Assembly: GCA_963723965.1 (NCBI GenBank)
Contig: CAVRSV010000008.1
Span: forward strand, 186,001 to 250,000
Length of the DNA stretch: 64,000 nt
Reading direction: 5' to 3'
DNA from: JARRKC01 sp963723965
Lineage (GTDB): Bacteria; Acidobacteriota; UBA6911; RPQK01; JAPXNP01
Below, one piece after another: positions 1 to 10,300 of this stretch (positions are counted from its first letter, which is position 1; each line of letters begins with the position of its first letter). The notes beneath the pieces are model-generated. The model had not been told where the DNA came from. It made no database searches and worked only from the letters and a program-made list of their open reading frames with translations. The translations under genes and the position numbers were made by a program.

Positions 1-1
1 G

Positions 2-220
2 TACGTCGGCGCCATGACCGACTGGACTCCCCGGGACCTCGAGATCGACCTCTCTTTTCTCCCTGCCGGGAGCTATCAGATGACGGCCTTCGAGGACGGG
101 GTCAATGCCAACCGCTATGCCAGCGATTACCGGAAGACGGACCGCGCGGTCGATTCGGCCACCCATCTCACCCTGCATCTGGCGCCGGGAGGGGGCTGGG
201 CGGCGCGGATCCACCCGTGA
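2..220 (+). CDS. GH97 alpha-glucosidase, C-terminal fragment
   Basis: This is the 3' end of a gene that starts before the window; the reading frame is open from base 2 (YVGAMTDW...) to the TGA at 218-220. The roughly 72 visible residues match the C-terminal beta-sandwich of glycoside hydrolase family 97 (SusB-like). They include the motifs YVGAMTDW, DLSFLPAGSYQMTAFEDG, ANRYASDY and a final LHLAPGGGWAARI. Family members are secreted or periplasmic enzymes that release glucose or galactose from alpha-linked glycans. The catalytic barrel lies outside the window, so the substrate and the inverting or retaining subtype cannot be judged. The methionine at base 14 is internal and not a start. The family assignment rests only on this C-terminal signature. 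Confidence 0.75.
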   Translation, partial: YVGAMTDWTPRDLEIDLSFLPAGSYQMTAFEDGVNANRYASDYRKTDRAVDSATHLTLHLAPGGGWAARIHP

Positions 221-239
221 GGGAGTTTTCGATTCCGGG

Positions 240-972
240 TCAGTTCATGTACCAGCCCCCGTTCACGTTGATCGTCTGACCCGTAATGTACCCGTTGGTG
301 GCCAGCATGACGACGATGTCCGAGACCTCGTCTGTCCTGCCAAAGCGACCGACTGGGATCAAGTCGGGGCGGGCCCTGGGATTGCTGCGGACCATTTCGG
401 TTTCGATCAGGGCCGGGGCGATGGCATTGACCGTAATGCCCTCCGCGGGCGAGCAGGGCGGCATAGGCGCGAGTGAGTCCGAGGATGCCGGCTTTGGAGG
501 CGGCGTAGTGCGGTCCGACCACCCCTCCCGTCTGCGCGGCCACCGAGGAGAGGTTGATGATGCGGCCCCAGCGGGCCCGGCGCATGGCGGGCAGCACGGC
601 CTGGGTCACCAGGAAGACCGACTTGAGATTCGTATCGAGGACCGTGTTCCAGTCTGCCTCGGTGATCTCATCAATTGGTTGCGGACGGGTGATGCCCGCG
701 TTGTTGACCAGAACGTCCACCGACCCGAGCTCACCTTCGACGGTCGCGACGAGCCGCTCGACTTCGGCCTGAATCGAGACGTCCGCCCGTACGACCAAAG
801 CAGTACCGTCGGATTCTCCGATCTCCCGGCAGACTCGCTCCGCCTCCTCGAGGTGAGACCGGCAGTTGACGACCACCGAAAATCCCGACCTCCCGAGGGC
901 GAGGGCGGCGGCGCGGCCGATCCCCCGGCTTGCCCCGGTCACCAGCGCAATTTTCCTTCCTGCAGTGTCCAT
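240..972 (-). CDS. SDR-family oxidoreductase, FabG-like (frameshifted)
   Basis: This is a short-chain dehydrogenase of about 243 residues, most like 3-oxoacyl-ACP reductase (NADPH-dependent ketone reduction in the cytosol). The Rossmann motif TGASRGIG lies near residues 12-19, followed by NNAG, the catalytic serine in NLSSVAAQ and the YxxxK pair in PHYAASKAG. The C-terminal part (GITVNAIAPALIETEM, GQTINVNGGWYMN) is in a different frame. A single extra base near 440-450 (CGCGGAGGGC, where CGCGAGGGC would restore the frame) accounts for this, and the total length is one base over a multiple of three. The ATG at 972 has GGGA about 8 bases upstream. It lies end-to-end with the GH97 gene and divergent from CRTAC1. 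The acyl substrate is unknown, since many FabG-like SDRs act on other alcohols. Confidence 0.8.
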
Positions 973-1006
973 GGCTGTAGTATCCCTTATCGCGTCGGCG
1001 TTCGAG

Positions 1007-1045
1007 TCCCCTTTTCGGAAAGCGGCAGCAAGCTGCCGCACTGAG
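1007..1045. repeat. solitary hairpin related to the 2.9-4.4 kb array
   Basis: Positions 1022-1039 form a perfect palindrome, GCGGCAGC-AA-GCTGCCGC, preceded by TCGGAA. The same TCGGAAAGCGGCAGCAAGCT core occurs in every unit of the array at 2899-4448. This single copy lies in the short divergent gap between the SDR gene and the CRTAC1 gene. Unlike most array copies, its two arms pair perfectly. Confidence 0.7.
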
Positions 1046-1092
1046 AGCAACGGGAGACCAGAAATCGGTATACTGGAGCCTCGCAGGCATTC

Positions 1093-2871
1093 ATGATCAC
1101 TCGGAACAGCTGCAATCGGTTCAAGTTCATTGTGAAAGCTCCATGCGGGTGGGTTCAGACGTCCCTCTTCCTTCTCTGTGCCGTCCTCCTGGCCCCCTGG
1201 ACCCTGGCCGAGGAACCGGTGCCCCAGTTCACCGAGGTGACCAAGACCTCCGGAATCGATTTCCAGCACATCAACGGACCCGCGGACCACAAGGACTATA
1301 TCTTCGAGGCCAAGGGAGGAGGCGTCGCCTTCTTCGACTACGACAACGACGGCTGGCAGGACATCCTTTTCATCCAGGGGTCGACCCTGGAGCTGACCCA
1401 CGCGGGCAAGGATCCGTTGAGCCGACTGTATCGCAACCGCGGTGACGGAACCTTCGTTGATGTCACTGAGTCAGCCGGACTGACGAGCCGGGGCTGGGGC
1501 ATGGGCGTCGGCATCGGAGACTACAACAATGACGGCTGGGCCGACATTTACCTGACCCGACTCGGTCCGAACGTGCTCTATCGGAACAACGGGGACGGAA
1601 CTTTCACGGACGTGACGGCGCAGGCCGGAGTGGGAGATGCTCACTGGAGTACCTCCGCCGCCTTCGGAGACTATGACGGGGACGGGCAACTGGATCTCTA
1701 CGTGGCGAACTACCTGGATGTCGGCCCCGACAAGCTTCCTCCCCCGAAAAGCATGAGATGTCTGCACCTCGATCACGCCGTCATGTGCGGACCGCGCGGT
1801 ATTCCCGGCGCCCCGGATGTGCTCTATCACAACAACGGGGACGGGACCTTCACCGACGTGACCGAGAAGAGCGGCGCCGAGGACAAGGACCGCTACTTCG
1901 GACTGGGCGTCGTCTGGGCGGACGTCGATAACGACGGAGACCTCGACATCTACGTCGCCAATGACGCCACCCCCAATCTTCTGTTCGTCAACCAGGGAGA
2001 CGGAACCTTCGAAGAGGAGGGCTACTTCTCGGGTCTCGCCGTCAGCGGCGACGGCAAGGAACAGGCGAGCATGGGTGTGGACGTGGCCGATTACGACAAC
2101 GACGGCCGCCTCGACGCGTTCCTGACTCACTTTTCAAAGGACTACAACACGCTGTACCACAACGAAGGGAACTCGTTGTTCGTCGAGGTGTCCGATCAAA
2201 GCGGATTCCAGCGCAACGAATGGAACCATGTCAGCTGGGGCACGCGGTTTGCGGACTTCGATCTGGACGGCTGGAAGGACATTCTGTACGCCAACGGGCA
2301 CGTCTACCCCTTCCTGATTGGCGCCGGCCTGTCCGAGAGCTATCGACAGCCGAAGAGCCTCTACCTCAACCTTCGCAACGGTTCGTTCAAGGACGTCAGC
2401 GATGAAGCGGGACCCGACATGCGCCGGGAAACGGTGGGGCGGGGCGTCGCCTTTGCCGACTGGGACAACGACGGCGACATGGATTTCGTCAGCGTCAACC
2501 TCAATGGTTCCCCGCAGCTGTTCCGCAACGACTTCAAGACCGATCGTCACTGGATCATGTTCAAGACCGTCGGCAAGGAGAGCAACCGGGACGGAATCGG
2601 AGCCCGGATCACCGTGCAGACCGGCGAACTGAAGCAGATCTGGGAAATCAAGCGGACGGTCGGCATCTACGCCTCGAGCGACCCCCGGGCGCACTTTGGG
2701 CTGGGAGACTCCGCCAAGGCCGATCTGGTGACGGTGCGCTGGCCCAACGGCAAGGTCCAGGAGTTCAAGGACGTTCCTGCCGACGTGCACTACGTCCTCG
2801 ATGAGGACGAGGGGTTGTCGAAGGAGATCTTCGGCCCGGAGGGCGGGGCAGGGAACCGGCCTGACCGGTAG
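1093..2871 (+). CDS. CRTAC1 family protein (FG-GAP/VCBS repeats plus ASPIC/UnbV)
   Basis: This is a 592-residue exported protein. A hydrophobic segment near residues 19-38 ending in PWTLA-EEP looks like a cleavable signal peptide. At least seven calcium-binding VCBS/FG-GAP motifs of the DxDxDGxxD type follow, for example DYDNDGWQD, DYNNDGWAD, DYDGDGQLD, DVDNDGDLD and DWDNDGDMD, and predict a beta-propeller. The last 90 residues form an ASPIC/UnbV domain (NRDGIGARITVQ, IYASSDPRAHFGLG, VTVRWPNGKVQEF). Such proteins are abundant in Acidobacteriota and Planctomycetota. Their role is thought to be extracellular binding or adhesion, but no biochemical function is established. The ATG at 1093 is the only start that keeps the whole signal segment. 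The stop lies 27 bases before the repeat array. Confidence 0.9.
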   Translation: MITRNSCNRFKFIVKAPCGWVQTSLFLLCAVLLAPWTLAEEPVPQFTEVTKTSGIDFQHINGPADHKDYIFEAKGGGVAFFDYDNDGWQDILFIQGSTLELTHAGKDPLSRLYRNRGDGTFVDVTESAGLTSRGWGMGVGIGDYNNDGWADIYLTRLGPNVLYRNNGDGTFTDVTAQAGVGDAHWSTSAAFGDYDGDGQLDLYVANYLDVGPDKLPPPKSMRCLHLDHAVMCGPRGIPGAPDVLYHNNGDGTFTDVTEKSGAEDKDRYFGLGVVWADVDNDGDLDIYVANDATPNLLFVNQGDGTFEEEGYFSGLAVSGDGKEQASMGVDVADYDNDGRLDAFLTHFSKDYNTLYHNEGNSLFVEVSDQSGFQRNEWNHVSWGTRFADFDLDGWKDILYANGHVYPFLIGAGLSESYRQPKSLYLNLRNGSFKDVSDEAGPDMRRETVGRGVAFADWDNDGDMDFVSVNLNGSPQLFRNDFKTDRHWIMFKTVGKESNRDGIGARITVQTGELKQIWEIKRTVGIYASSDPRAHFGLGDSAKADLVTVRWPNGKVQEFKDVPADVHYVLDEDEGLSKEIFGPEGGAGNRPDR

Positions 2872-2898
2872 GGGCACGTGAGGAGTGCTCAGGGGCGA

Positions 2899-4448
2899 AG
2901 CTGCGACGCCGCAGGCGTCCATGGAGTGCGGGAGCTTGCTCCCGCTATCGATTCGCCCCGGAATCCCAGGGAGGCTCGCACCGCCGGGTGGCCCGCCCCG
3001 AAGCCCGGGAGCACCCGCAATCGAGGCCTCTCCTCGGAAAGCGGTAGCAAGCTACCGCAGTCCAAGGCGGCTTCGCCGCGGTGGCGTGACTGCGACGCCG
3101 CAGGCGTCCATGGAGTGCGGGAGCTTGCTCCCGCTATCGATTCGCCCCGGGAATTTCAGGGGGCTCGCACCGCCGGTTGGTGCTCTCGCCGAAGCCCGGG
3201 AGCACGCGCAATCGAGGCCTCTCCTCGGAAAGCGGCAGCAAGCTACCGCAGTCCAAAGCGGCTTCGCCGCGGTGGCGTGACTGCGACGCCGCAGGCGTCC
3301 TTGGAGTGCGGGAGCTTGCTCCCGCTATCGATTCGCCCCGGAATTCCAGGGAGGCTCGCACGGCCGGGTGGCCCCCCCCCGAAGTCCGGGAGCACCCGCA
3401 ATCGAGGCCTCTCCTCGGAAAGCGGCAGCAAGCTACCGCAGTCCAAGGCGGCTTCGCCGCGGTGGGCGTGACTGCGACGCCGCAGGCGTCCTTGGAGTGC
3501 GGGAGCTTGCTCCCGCTCTCGATTCGCCCCGGAATCCCAGGGAGGCTCGCACCGGCCGGGTGGCCCGCCCCTGAAGCCCGGGAGCACCCGCAATCGAGGC
3601 CTCTCCTCGGAAAGCGGCAGCAAGCTACCGCAGTCCAAGGCGGCTTCGCCGCGGTGGCGTGACTGGCGACGCCGCAGGCGTCCTTGGAGTGCGGGAGCTT
3701 GCTCCCGCTGTCGATGCGCCCGGGGCATCCCAGGTCGGCTGGCGCAGCCGAGCCGGCGATGGCATCCCCCGCCGAAGTCCGGGAGCACGCGCGAATCGAG
3801 GCCTCTCCTCGGAAAGCGGCAGCAAGCTACCGCAGTCCGAAGGCGGCTTCGCCGCGGGTGGTCGTGACTGCGACGCCGCAGGCGTCCTTGGAGTGCGGGA
3901 GCTTGCTCCCGCTTTCGATCCGCCCGGGACGTCCATGTCGGCTCGCACAGCCGAGCCGCTGAGGCATCCTCCCCGAAGTCCGGGAGCACCCGCAGATCGA
4001 GGCCTCTCCTCGGAAAGCGGTAGCAAGCTACCGCAGTCCAAAGCGGCTTCGCCGCGTGTGGTCGTGACTGCGACGCCGCAGGCGTCCATGGAGTGCGGGA
4101 GCTTGCTCCCGCTATCGATTCGCCCCGGGAATCCCAGGGAGGCTGGCGCAGCCGGCCGGTTGGTGACTCCCGCCGAAGCCCGGGAGCACCCGCAATCGAG
4201 GCCTCTCCTCGGAAAGCGGTAGCAAGCTACCGCAGTCCAAAGCGGCTTCGCCGCGGTGGCGTGACTGCGACGCCGCAGGCGTCCTTGGAAGTGCGGGAGC
4301 TTGCTCCCGCTATCGATTCGCCCCGGAATCCCAGGGAGGCTCGCACGGCCGGGTGGCCCGCCCCTGAAGTCCGGGAGCACCCGCAATCGAGGCCTCTCCT
4401 CGGAAAGCGGCAGCAAGCTACCGCAGTCCAAGGCGGCTTCGCCGCGGT
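2899..4448. repeat. array of eight ~190-205 bp hairpin-rich units
   Basis: Eight head-to-tail units start near 2899, 3091, 3281, 3472, 3664, 3869, 4069 and 4266. Each holds four dyads in the same order: GACGCCGCAGGCGTC, GCGGGAGCTTGCTCCCGC, a GCGGYAGC-AA-GCTACCGC element, and GCGGCTTCGCCGC. Between dyads two and three is a more variable block (CCCCGGAATCCCAGGGAGGCTCGCACC-like). The array fills the gap between the convergent 3' ends of the CRTAC1 gene and the TPR gene. Long reading frames are open in several frames on both strands here, but they only translate the repeat, so no gene is called. It resembles REP/BIME-type intergenic elements in position and hairpin content. Confidence 0.9.
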
Positions 4449-4455
4449 GCTTGTG

Positions 4456-5581
4456 CTAGGGGCGTTGGACTTCGGTGCCGCTGGAAGCGGCTTCGAGTCT
4501 CTGCCGCTCGGCGTCCTGCAGCTTCCGGGCCTCAAGCAGGAGTTGCTTGCCCCGATCGCGCTGGCCCTTCTGGATCAGGATGCGCCCCAAGAGATAGAAC
4601 GCTTCGGCCCGCTTGGGCTCACGCACGATGTCTTCCTCGAGCCAGGGGAGGGCTTCCTCCACCCGGCCCGCCTGGTGCAGGACCCTCCCGAGCTGATAGT
4701 AGGCCTCGCTCAGGTCCGGCTGAATCACGATACACGCCTTGAGGTCCCGGATGGCATCGTCGAGCCGTTCCTGGTAGGCGTAGACGGTGCCGCGGTAGAA
4801 AAGGGACTCTGCGTGCCTGGGATTCAGGGCGAGTTCTGCGGTGAAGGCCTTTTCCGCCTCGTCGGCCTTGCCATCGCGCCACTCGACCCGTCCAAGGATG
4901 AAGTGGGCCAGCGGCAGCCGGGGGTTCATCCGGATTGCCTGCTCGAGATGCTGGCGGGCTTCGGCGAGGCGGCTCTGGCCTTCCAGTGCCTCGCCCAGAA
5001 GCAGGTGAGTCTCGGCGGAGTCTCCCATCAGACGGAGCATCTGGCCCAGGGAATCTTCGGCCTCCTGGAACCGTCCGAGCCGCGTCTGCGCCAGGGCCAG
5101 GGAGTAGAAGATGGACGGGATCGTCGGGTTTGGCCTTGTGGAGCTTCTCGAGCAATTCCAAAGCCGGTGCATAGTCTTCGAGAACGATTTCGCAGGCCGC
5201 CAGCAGCTGACCGACCTGGAGGTTGTCCGGCGCCGCCGCCCAAACCTTGCGGAATGTCTCGGCGGCCTTGTCGAACCGCTGCCACTGGAAATAAGCCAGG
5301 CCGAGATTGCCCAGGATATTCGTTTCCTCCGGCGCCAGCTTCAGGGCTGTGGAGTAGCTCTCGACGGCGGCCTCGTAATGTCCCTGGCGCATTTGCACCG
5401 AGCCGAGATTGTTCCAGGCTTCCAGGAAGTTGGGATTGGCACCGAGCACACTCTTGTAGGCCTGCTCGGCAGCGATCAGGTTTCCCTGGTTCTGGAACTG
5501 AACGGCACGCTGAAACTGATCTTGAAGCGATTCCGCCCCGGGCTGGAGGCCCAGGAGGGCCAGGACGAGCAGCAGTGTCAT
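4456..5581 (-). CDS. TPR-repeat protein, exported (frameshifted)
   Basis: This is a tetratricopeptide-repeat protein of about 374 residues. It starts with a short hydrophobic leader (MTLLLVLALLGLQPGAES) and then carries about nine TPR motifs, such as AWNNLGSVQMRQGHYEAAVESYSTAL and ILGNLGLAYFQWQRFDKAAETF. A one-base excess near 5128 shifts the frame between KPDDP and SIFYSLALAQ; the TPR periodicity continues cleanly on both sides. The ATG overlaps the stop of the upstream GWxTD gene (ATGA at 5578-5581), which indicates translational coupling. TPRs are protein-interaction scaffolds, and a GWxTD protein followed by a TPR protein is a recurrent Acidobacteriota arrangement, so the two probably act in one envelope complex (inference). 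The stop is 8 bases from the repeat array. Confidence 0.82.
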
Positions 5582-7190
5582 TGCACGATCTTGAAATCGG
5601 CCGCGGCTTCCGTTGCCTCTCCGCTCAGCTGGTCTTCGAAGGTCAAAACGAGTCGATAGTTGCCGGGAGCCATCTGATCGGTCGGGAGTTTCTGGAGGAG
5701 CAACAGTCGATCCCGGAGACGCTCGAGATGATTGAGCGAACTATTCATCACGGCATCGGACTGTGCCCAGGCCGTCCCGTCCTTGAGGATGCGAGTGTTC
5801 ACCTTGAGAGAGGGTTGCTGAGAAGCCTGGTCCTCCTCGAAGTTGTAGAGCTCCAGATAGGTCTTGACGTCCTGTCCGCGCCGGAAGGTCTTCTGGACAT
5901 TGGGAACGACCTTGAAATCGGAGCTGAGGACCAGAGGATCGTCCGAACTTCCGGCCGGGGCTTTGACGATGCTGTCGGCCAGGACGAGCGAACTGGCCGT
6001 GAGCCGGCTGGACTCGGCCGGGACGAAGAGTCCGAAGTCGCCGGTGCCCATCTTGTCTCCGTTAACGTCATGGACGACGATACTGAGCTTGTATCGCCCG
6101 GGCGGCAGGAACAGTTTCTTCTGCGCCACCGATTTCCCGGTGGAAATGTCGCCCGCCTTGTCACGGACCAGCGTGTCCTCGAATTCGTGCACGATCTGGT
6201 TGGTCAGGGTGGTGACGTTTCCGTAGACCTCCACCGTCGCCCGCATCACTCCTGTCGGCGGAACCGGCTTGAAGGTCAGTTCGGAGTCGGGAACGGTGAT
6301 GCTGATGGGCAGCATCCCCACCTCCTGGCTCTCATTGAAGATCGATATCTGAGTCCGGAAGGAGAGATCGTTGAAACGAACCTTCGTGTTCACCAGGTGT
6401 TTGAGATCCTGATACTTGATCTCCACCGGTGCCTCGAGCTCCTTGAGAATGCGCATTCGCTCGAAGGCCGCATCCTTGGCCCTGCGGATCGGTGCGAGCT
6501 CGTGTTCGGTCTGGGCATCCTGGTCGGCGAAGGTGCGGGTAAGGATCCGTTCGGTTTTGTTTCCTCCCAGGATCTCCTCCGACCGCGTCAACCCGGCGCC
6601 GGGGATGTAGAGCAGGGCATCCTTCTCCAGCCGATCGTTGGCGAAGCGGTAGAGGTTTCCCCCGTAGGTGTCGACGAACTCGATTTCGATGTCGCTGCCG
6701 ACGCCTTCGATGTAGTTGTAGCGCCAGAGCCTGAAACGGATACACCTGAGTGATGCCCCCGCCTTCCCAACTGGGACGAACGTAGGTGGAGCCTGCCGGG
6801 ATGATCGTCGATATCATCCGGCTGTCCGTACTTGATGTAGATCATTCCCCGGTCCGTCTTCCATCCGGCGAGCCCGAGCGTGAAATGTTCGTTGGCGTAC
6901 GCAATCCGCCGGTAATACTCCTCTTTGTACTCGTTGGCGGCCGTGGACGGATCCGGATCCCGGCGGCGCCAGAACTGCTCGATGAAAGCATCCCTCTCGG
7001 CGTCGGTCTGGAGCTTGTCGAAAACGGAGCGCTCCTCGTCCGTGATGATGTACTTGACGTCTTCATCGAGCCACTTCTTGTAGTAATCCTGGGCCTCTTC
7101 GGCCGCGACCTGGTCGCTCTGGAAGGCTCGAACCGACGAATTGAAGGTGAAAAGAAGCAAGAACAGAAGGTAGTACGCAGATCCTCTCAT
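5578..7190 (-). pseudogene. GWxTD domain-containing exported protein (two frameshifts)
   Basis: Reconstructed across two one-base insertions, this encodes about 536 residues. An N-terminal signal peptide (MRGSAYYLLFLLLFTFNSSVRAFQS) is followed by the GWxTD domain. That domain includes YKKWLDEDVKYIITDEER, FIEQFWRRRDPDP, the defining AGWKTDRGMIYIKYGQPDD and, in other frames, AGSTYVRPSWEGGG and LWRYNYIEGVGSDIEIEFVD. The breaks are near 6813 (CCCGGCAGG) and 6738 (TTTCAGGCTC). The remainder (5578-6591) is an intact beta-rich C-terminal half. GWxTD proteins are periplasmic or secreted with unknown biochemical role. An ATG at 7199 is an alternative start. Removing the two extra bases makes the length an exact multiple of three, so this may be a functional gene with sequence errors. 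Confidence 0.8.
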
Positions 7191-7286
7191 GATCGTCATC
7201 CCGCCAACGTGAGCCAAGAGGTTGAGCCCGGTCGAGCACACCTCCGACGAGGTGGCACAGACCGAAACCTGAGTTTCAAAATACGC

Positions 7287-7324
7287 AAAAAAGCCCGCCC
7301 GAGTCAAGCGACCCGGGCGGGCTT
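7287..7324 (-). terminator. rho-independent terminator of the TonB-receptor gene
   Basis: Read on the minus strand, an 11-bp perfect stem (AAGCCCGCCCG / CGGGCGGGCTT) with a 12-base loop is followed by six T residues. It lies 28 bases after the TonB-receptor stop codon and about 100 bases before the GWxTD start on the same strand, so it separates the two transcription units. Confidence 0.9.
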
Positions 7325-7351
7325 CAGGTTAAGCGAACATCAAGGTTTGAC

Positions 7352-10300
7352 CTAGAAGTCGAGTTTGAGACCGAACTGGATGATGCGCGGTGCTCTCGTG
7401 CTGGTCAAAGCGCCGAAGTTGTACCCGAGCCGTAGCTGGTGGCAACGCCGGTGAAGATCGCGTGGTTGAAGAAATTGAAGAACTCGGCGCGGAACTGCAG
7501 CGTCGAAGTCTCTCCACCGAACCAGGGGATGCTCGTGTTCTTGAACAGCGAGAAGTCCCACTTGTTGATGAAGGGACGACGAACCGTGTTCCGGCCACCC
7601 GTTCCAAAGTAACCGTCGGCCGGGTAGGCCCAACTGCCGGTGAACCACTGGCTGATGGTCTTGGGGTAGGTGATGGCGGAGATGGCGTCCGGACGGGATG
7701 CGAGACCCGTGTACCCGGACATTCCAACGTTGGCGGGAGTTCCCGTCTGCAAGAGCGTGATGCCGGAGACTTCCCATCCACCGAGGATGTGTCCCACGAA
7801 GCCCTCCTGGGTCTGGAAGACAGGAAGCTGCCAGATGTAGTTGATGGAGGTCGAGTGGGTGACATCCCAGTCCGCCAGCGCGTAGTCTGCCCCGATATTG
7901 TAGGCATTCTGCGCGTTCGAATCGAACTGCGACAAGCGTGTTCATGGCCTTCGAGAAGGTGTAAGCCACCTGGAACTTCAGGCCGCCCGAGTAGCGCTTG
8001 TTGAACATCGCCTGCAACGAGTTGTAGTTCGATCGGCCTTCGCCGTTGGGTCCGCCGGTGATCCGCTTGTCAATATTGCCGAAGCCGCGGTAGGGACGGA
8101 AGTAGTTCGTCGAGTACTGCCCCGTGTTGATCAGGGGGTTGAAATCATAGACGGTTCCGTCGTCTGCGGTGTAGGGCAGAGGCGTGTTGATGTTCTGGTT
8201 GAACGGCAGGAACTGGGTGTGAGATCCCACATAGGAGATCTGAGCCATACTGTCCTTGACCATCCCGCTCGTGTCGAACTGGAAGCCGAAGCTCCACTGG
8301 TGGATCCGCGGCGGATTGTACTCCTGCTCGAACAGGGACATGGTCGGCGGGAAGGTGGCCCCGGCCGTGCCGCTGGTCGGATCGCTGACTCGAACGTTGT
8401 TGAGTGTGACGTTCTGGGCGAACGGCGGGTTGTTGATGAAGTTGTAGGTATCGTTTCCTTCCGTCCGGTAGTAACCGACACCCCAGCCGCCCCGCATGAT
8501 GACCCTGCCGTCTCCGGCAATATCCCAGGCGAAGCCCAGGCGAGGACCAAAGGCACTTGTAATGCGGTATCGGTCAGATAGTGAGGAACACCGTCCGTTC
8601 CGGCCTGCACGACGCCGTTGGCGCCGATCTCACCAGGATTCACACCCGTACCCGGAATGATGGCGCCGCTCGAGGGGTTGAGTTGAGGCGCGCGATCCAG
8701 GCTGAAGTCCGAGGGCACGAAGGCCGTGACCGCATCGTTCTTCTCATACAGGTGAGGAATGATGAAGTAGCGCATACCCAGGTTGACGGTCAGGTTCGGA
8801 TTCACCTTCCAGTCATCCTGCACGAAGGCTTCGAGCTGCCAGTAGCGGTACAGACCGTTGCGCAGGGTGTCCTGCTCGTTGTAGGAATTGGCATAGCCCA
8901 GCAGGAAGTCGGCAAAGGAATTGCCGGAGTAGGTCCCGTTGAAGGTGAAGGCGCCGTTGGTGGCACCAAACGCTTCCTGGTTCTTGCGCTGCCACTGCCA
9001 CAAGCCGCCGAACTTCAGACCATGGTTGCCCTTGGTCCAGGTCCACTTGTCGTCCCAGGTCCACACATCGTTCAGGTTGACCCAGGGCCAGGAACCCAGC
9101 TGGAGGCTGCCGTAGCCGCTCGGGAGACGTTCGGAATACGGTTCTCCCGGTTTTCGGGGAACAGCTCGGGGATGTTCATGTTGGCCGAGCGGGCGAACTG
9201 GCCCTTCGGCTCGATGGACAGGTTGTTGCCCACCTGGTTGTAGTTGAACTCATGCACCAGCGTCGGGCTCATGACGTGGGTCAGCTTGAAGATGTAGTTG
9301 AAGCCCGGCGAAGCGATGGTCGTGTTGATGTTCGGGAAGGACTGGCCCGACCACAGGGTCGTAGCCGGCGTGTCGACCGGCTGATCGTGGATGAACCGGC
9401 CCATCAGGATGATGTTCTCGTTGAAGTGATGGTCCCAACGAACCAGCTCCTGGTGGAAGTCCTGGGGAACGCTGGGAGCGTTGTTGAAATTGCGGAAGTT
9501 GTTGGCCACGTTTTCCCGCGGATAGTAATCCGACAGCAGCACCGACTGAGGATCGAACAGATCCGTCGGGATCTGGTTGTTCGGGAAGTCCTCTCCCGTT
9601 GCGGGGTTGCACAGCTGCGGCAGTGCGGCCCCACCCGGATTGTGGGAGAAGTCGCCGGCGCGCATCGCATCGCTCAGCGTCGTGGCGTTGATGACCGATC
9701 CGGCCCGGCGGTACTTGAACTCCTGCGAGAAGAAGAAGAAGTCCTTCGTCTTGTCCTGGTTGTAGTGACCGGGAATGAAGAAGGGTCCGCCGAAGGTGTA
9801 ACCGAAGTTGTTCCGGATCAGCGGTTCCTTGATCTTCTTGCCGTCCCGGTAGCCCGCGAAGAAGGGGGCCGCGTCCAGGACGTCATTGCGGTGGAACTCG
9901 TAGGCACTGCCGTGGAATTCCTGGCCGCCCGAACGGGTGGCCGCTGCGACCACGCCCGATCCGGCCGTTCCGTATTCTGCGCTGTAGTTGCTCGTCAGGA
10001 TGCGGAATTCACCAATCGACTCGACCGCCGGATACGTGGACAAAGACGCCTGGTTTCCGACGTCCGTGTTCTGAGCGCCGTCCACCAGCCAGTTGGCATA
10101 GTTCGAACGCAGGCCGTTGATCGAGATGCCGCCGGTTCCGCCCGTGACGCCGACGCTGATTTCGTCACCGGTCTGGTTACTGATACCGGTGGTCAGCGTG
10201 GCGAGGGAGACGAAGTTCCGGCCGTTGATGGCCAGGTCGGTGATCTGCTTACCCTCGATGACATCGCTCATGTCACTGGTTTCGGTCTGAAGTAACTGAC

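Noticed and set aside
2880..4440. Several 100-270 residue frames within the first array
   Set aside because: They translate the repeat in different frames and strands with the same short phrases repeated, so they are not genes.
2899..4448. CRISPR array
   Set aside because: Units are ~190-205 bp and nearly identical throughout; there are no short repeats with unique spacers and no cas genes.
5100..5140. Programmed frameshift in the TPR and other split genes
   Set aside because: No slippery heptamer with a downstream structure is common to the breaks; positions differ and both insertions and deletions occur, so indel errors are more likely.
240..9110. Selenocysteine as the cause of other split genes
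   Set aside because: These breaks are changes of frame, not in-frame TGA codons, so Sec cannot explain them.
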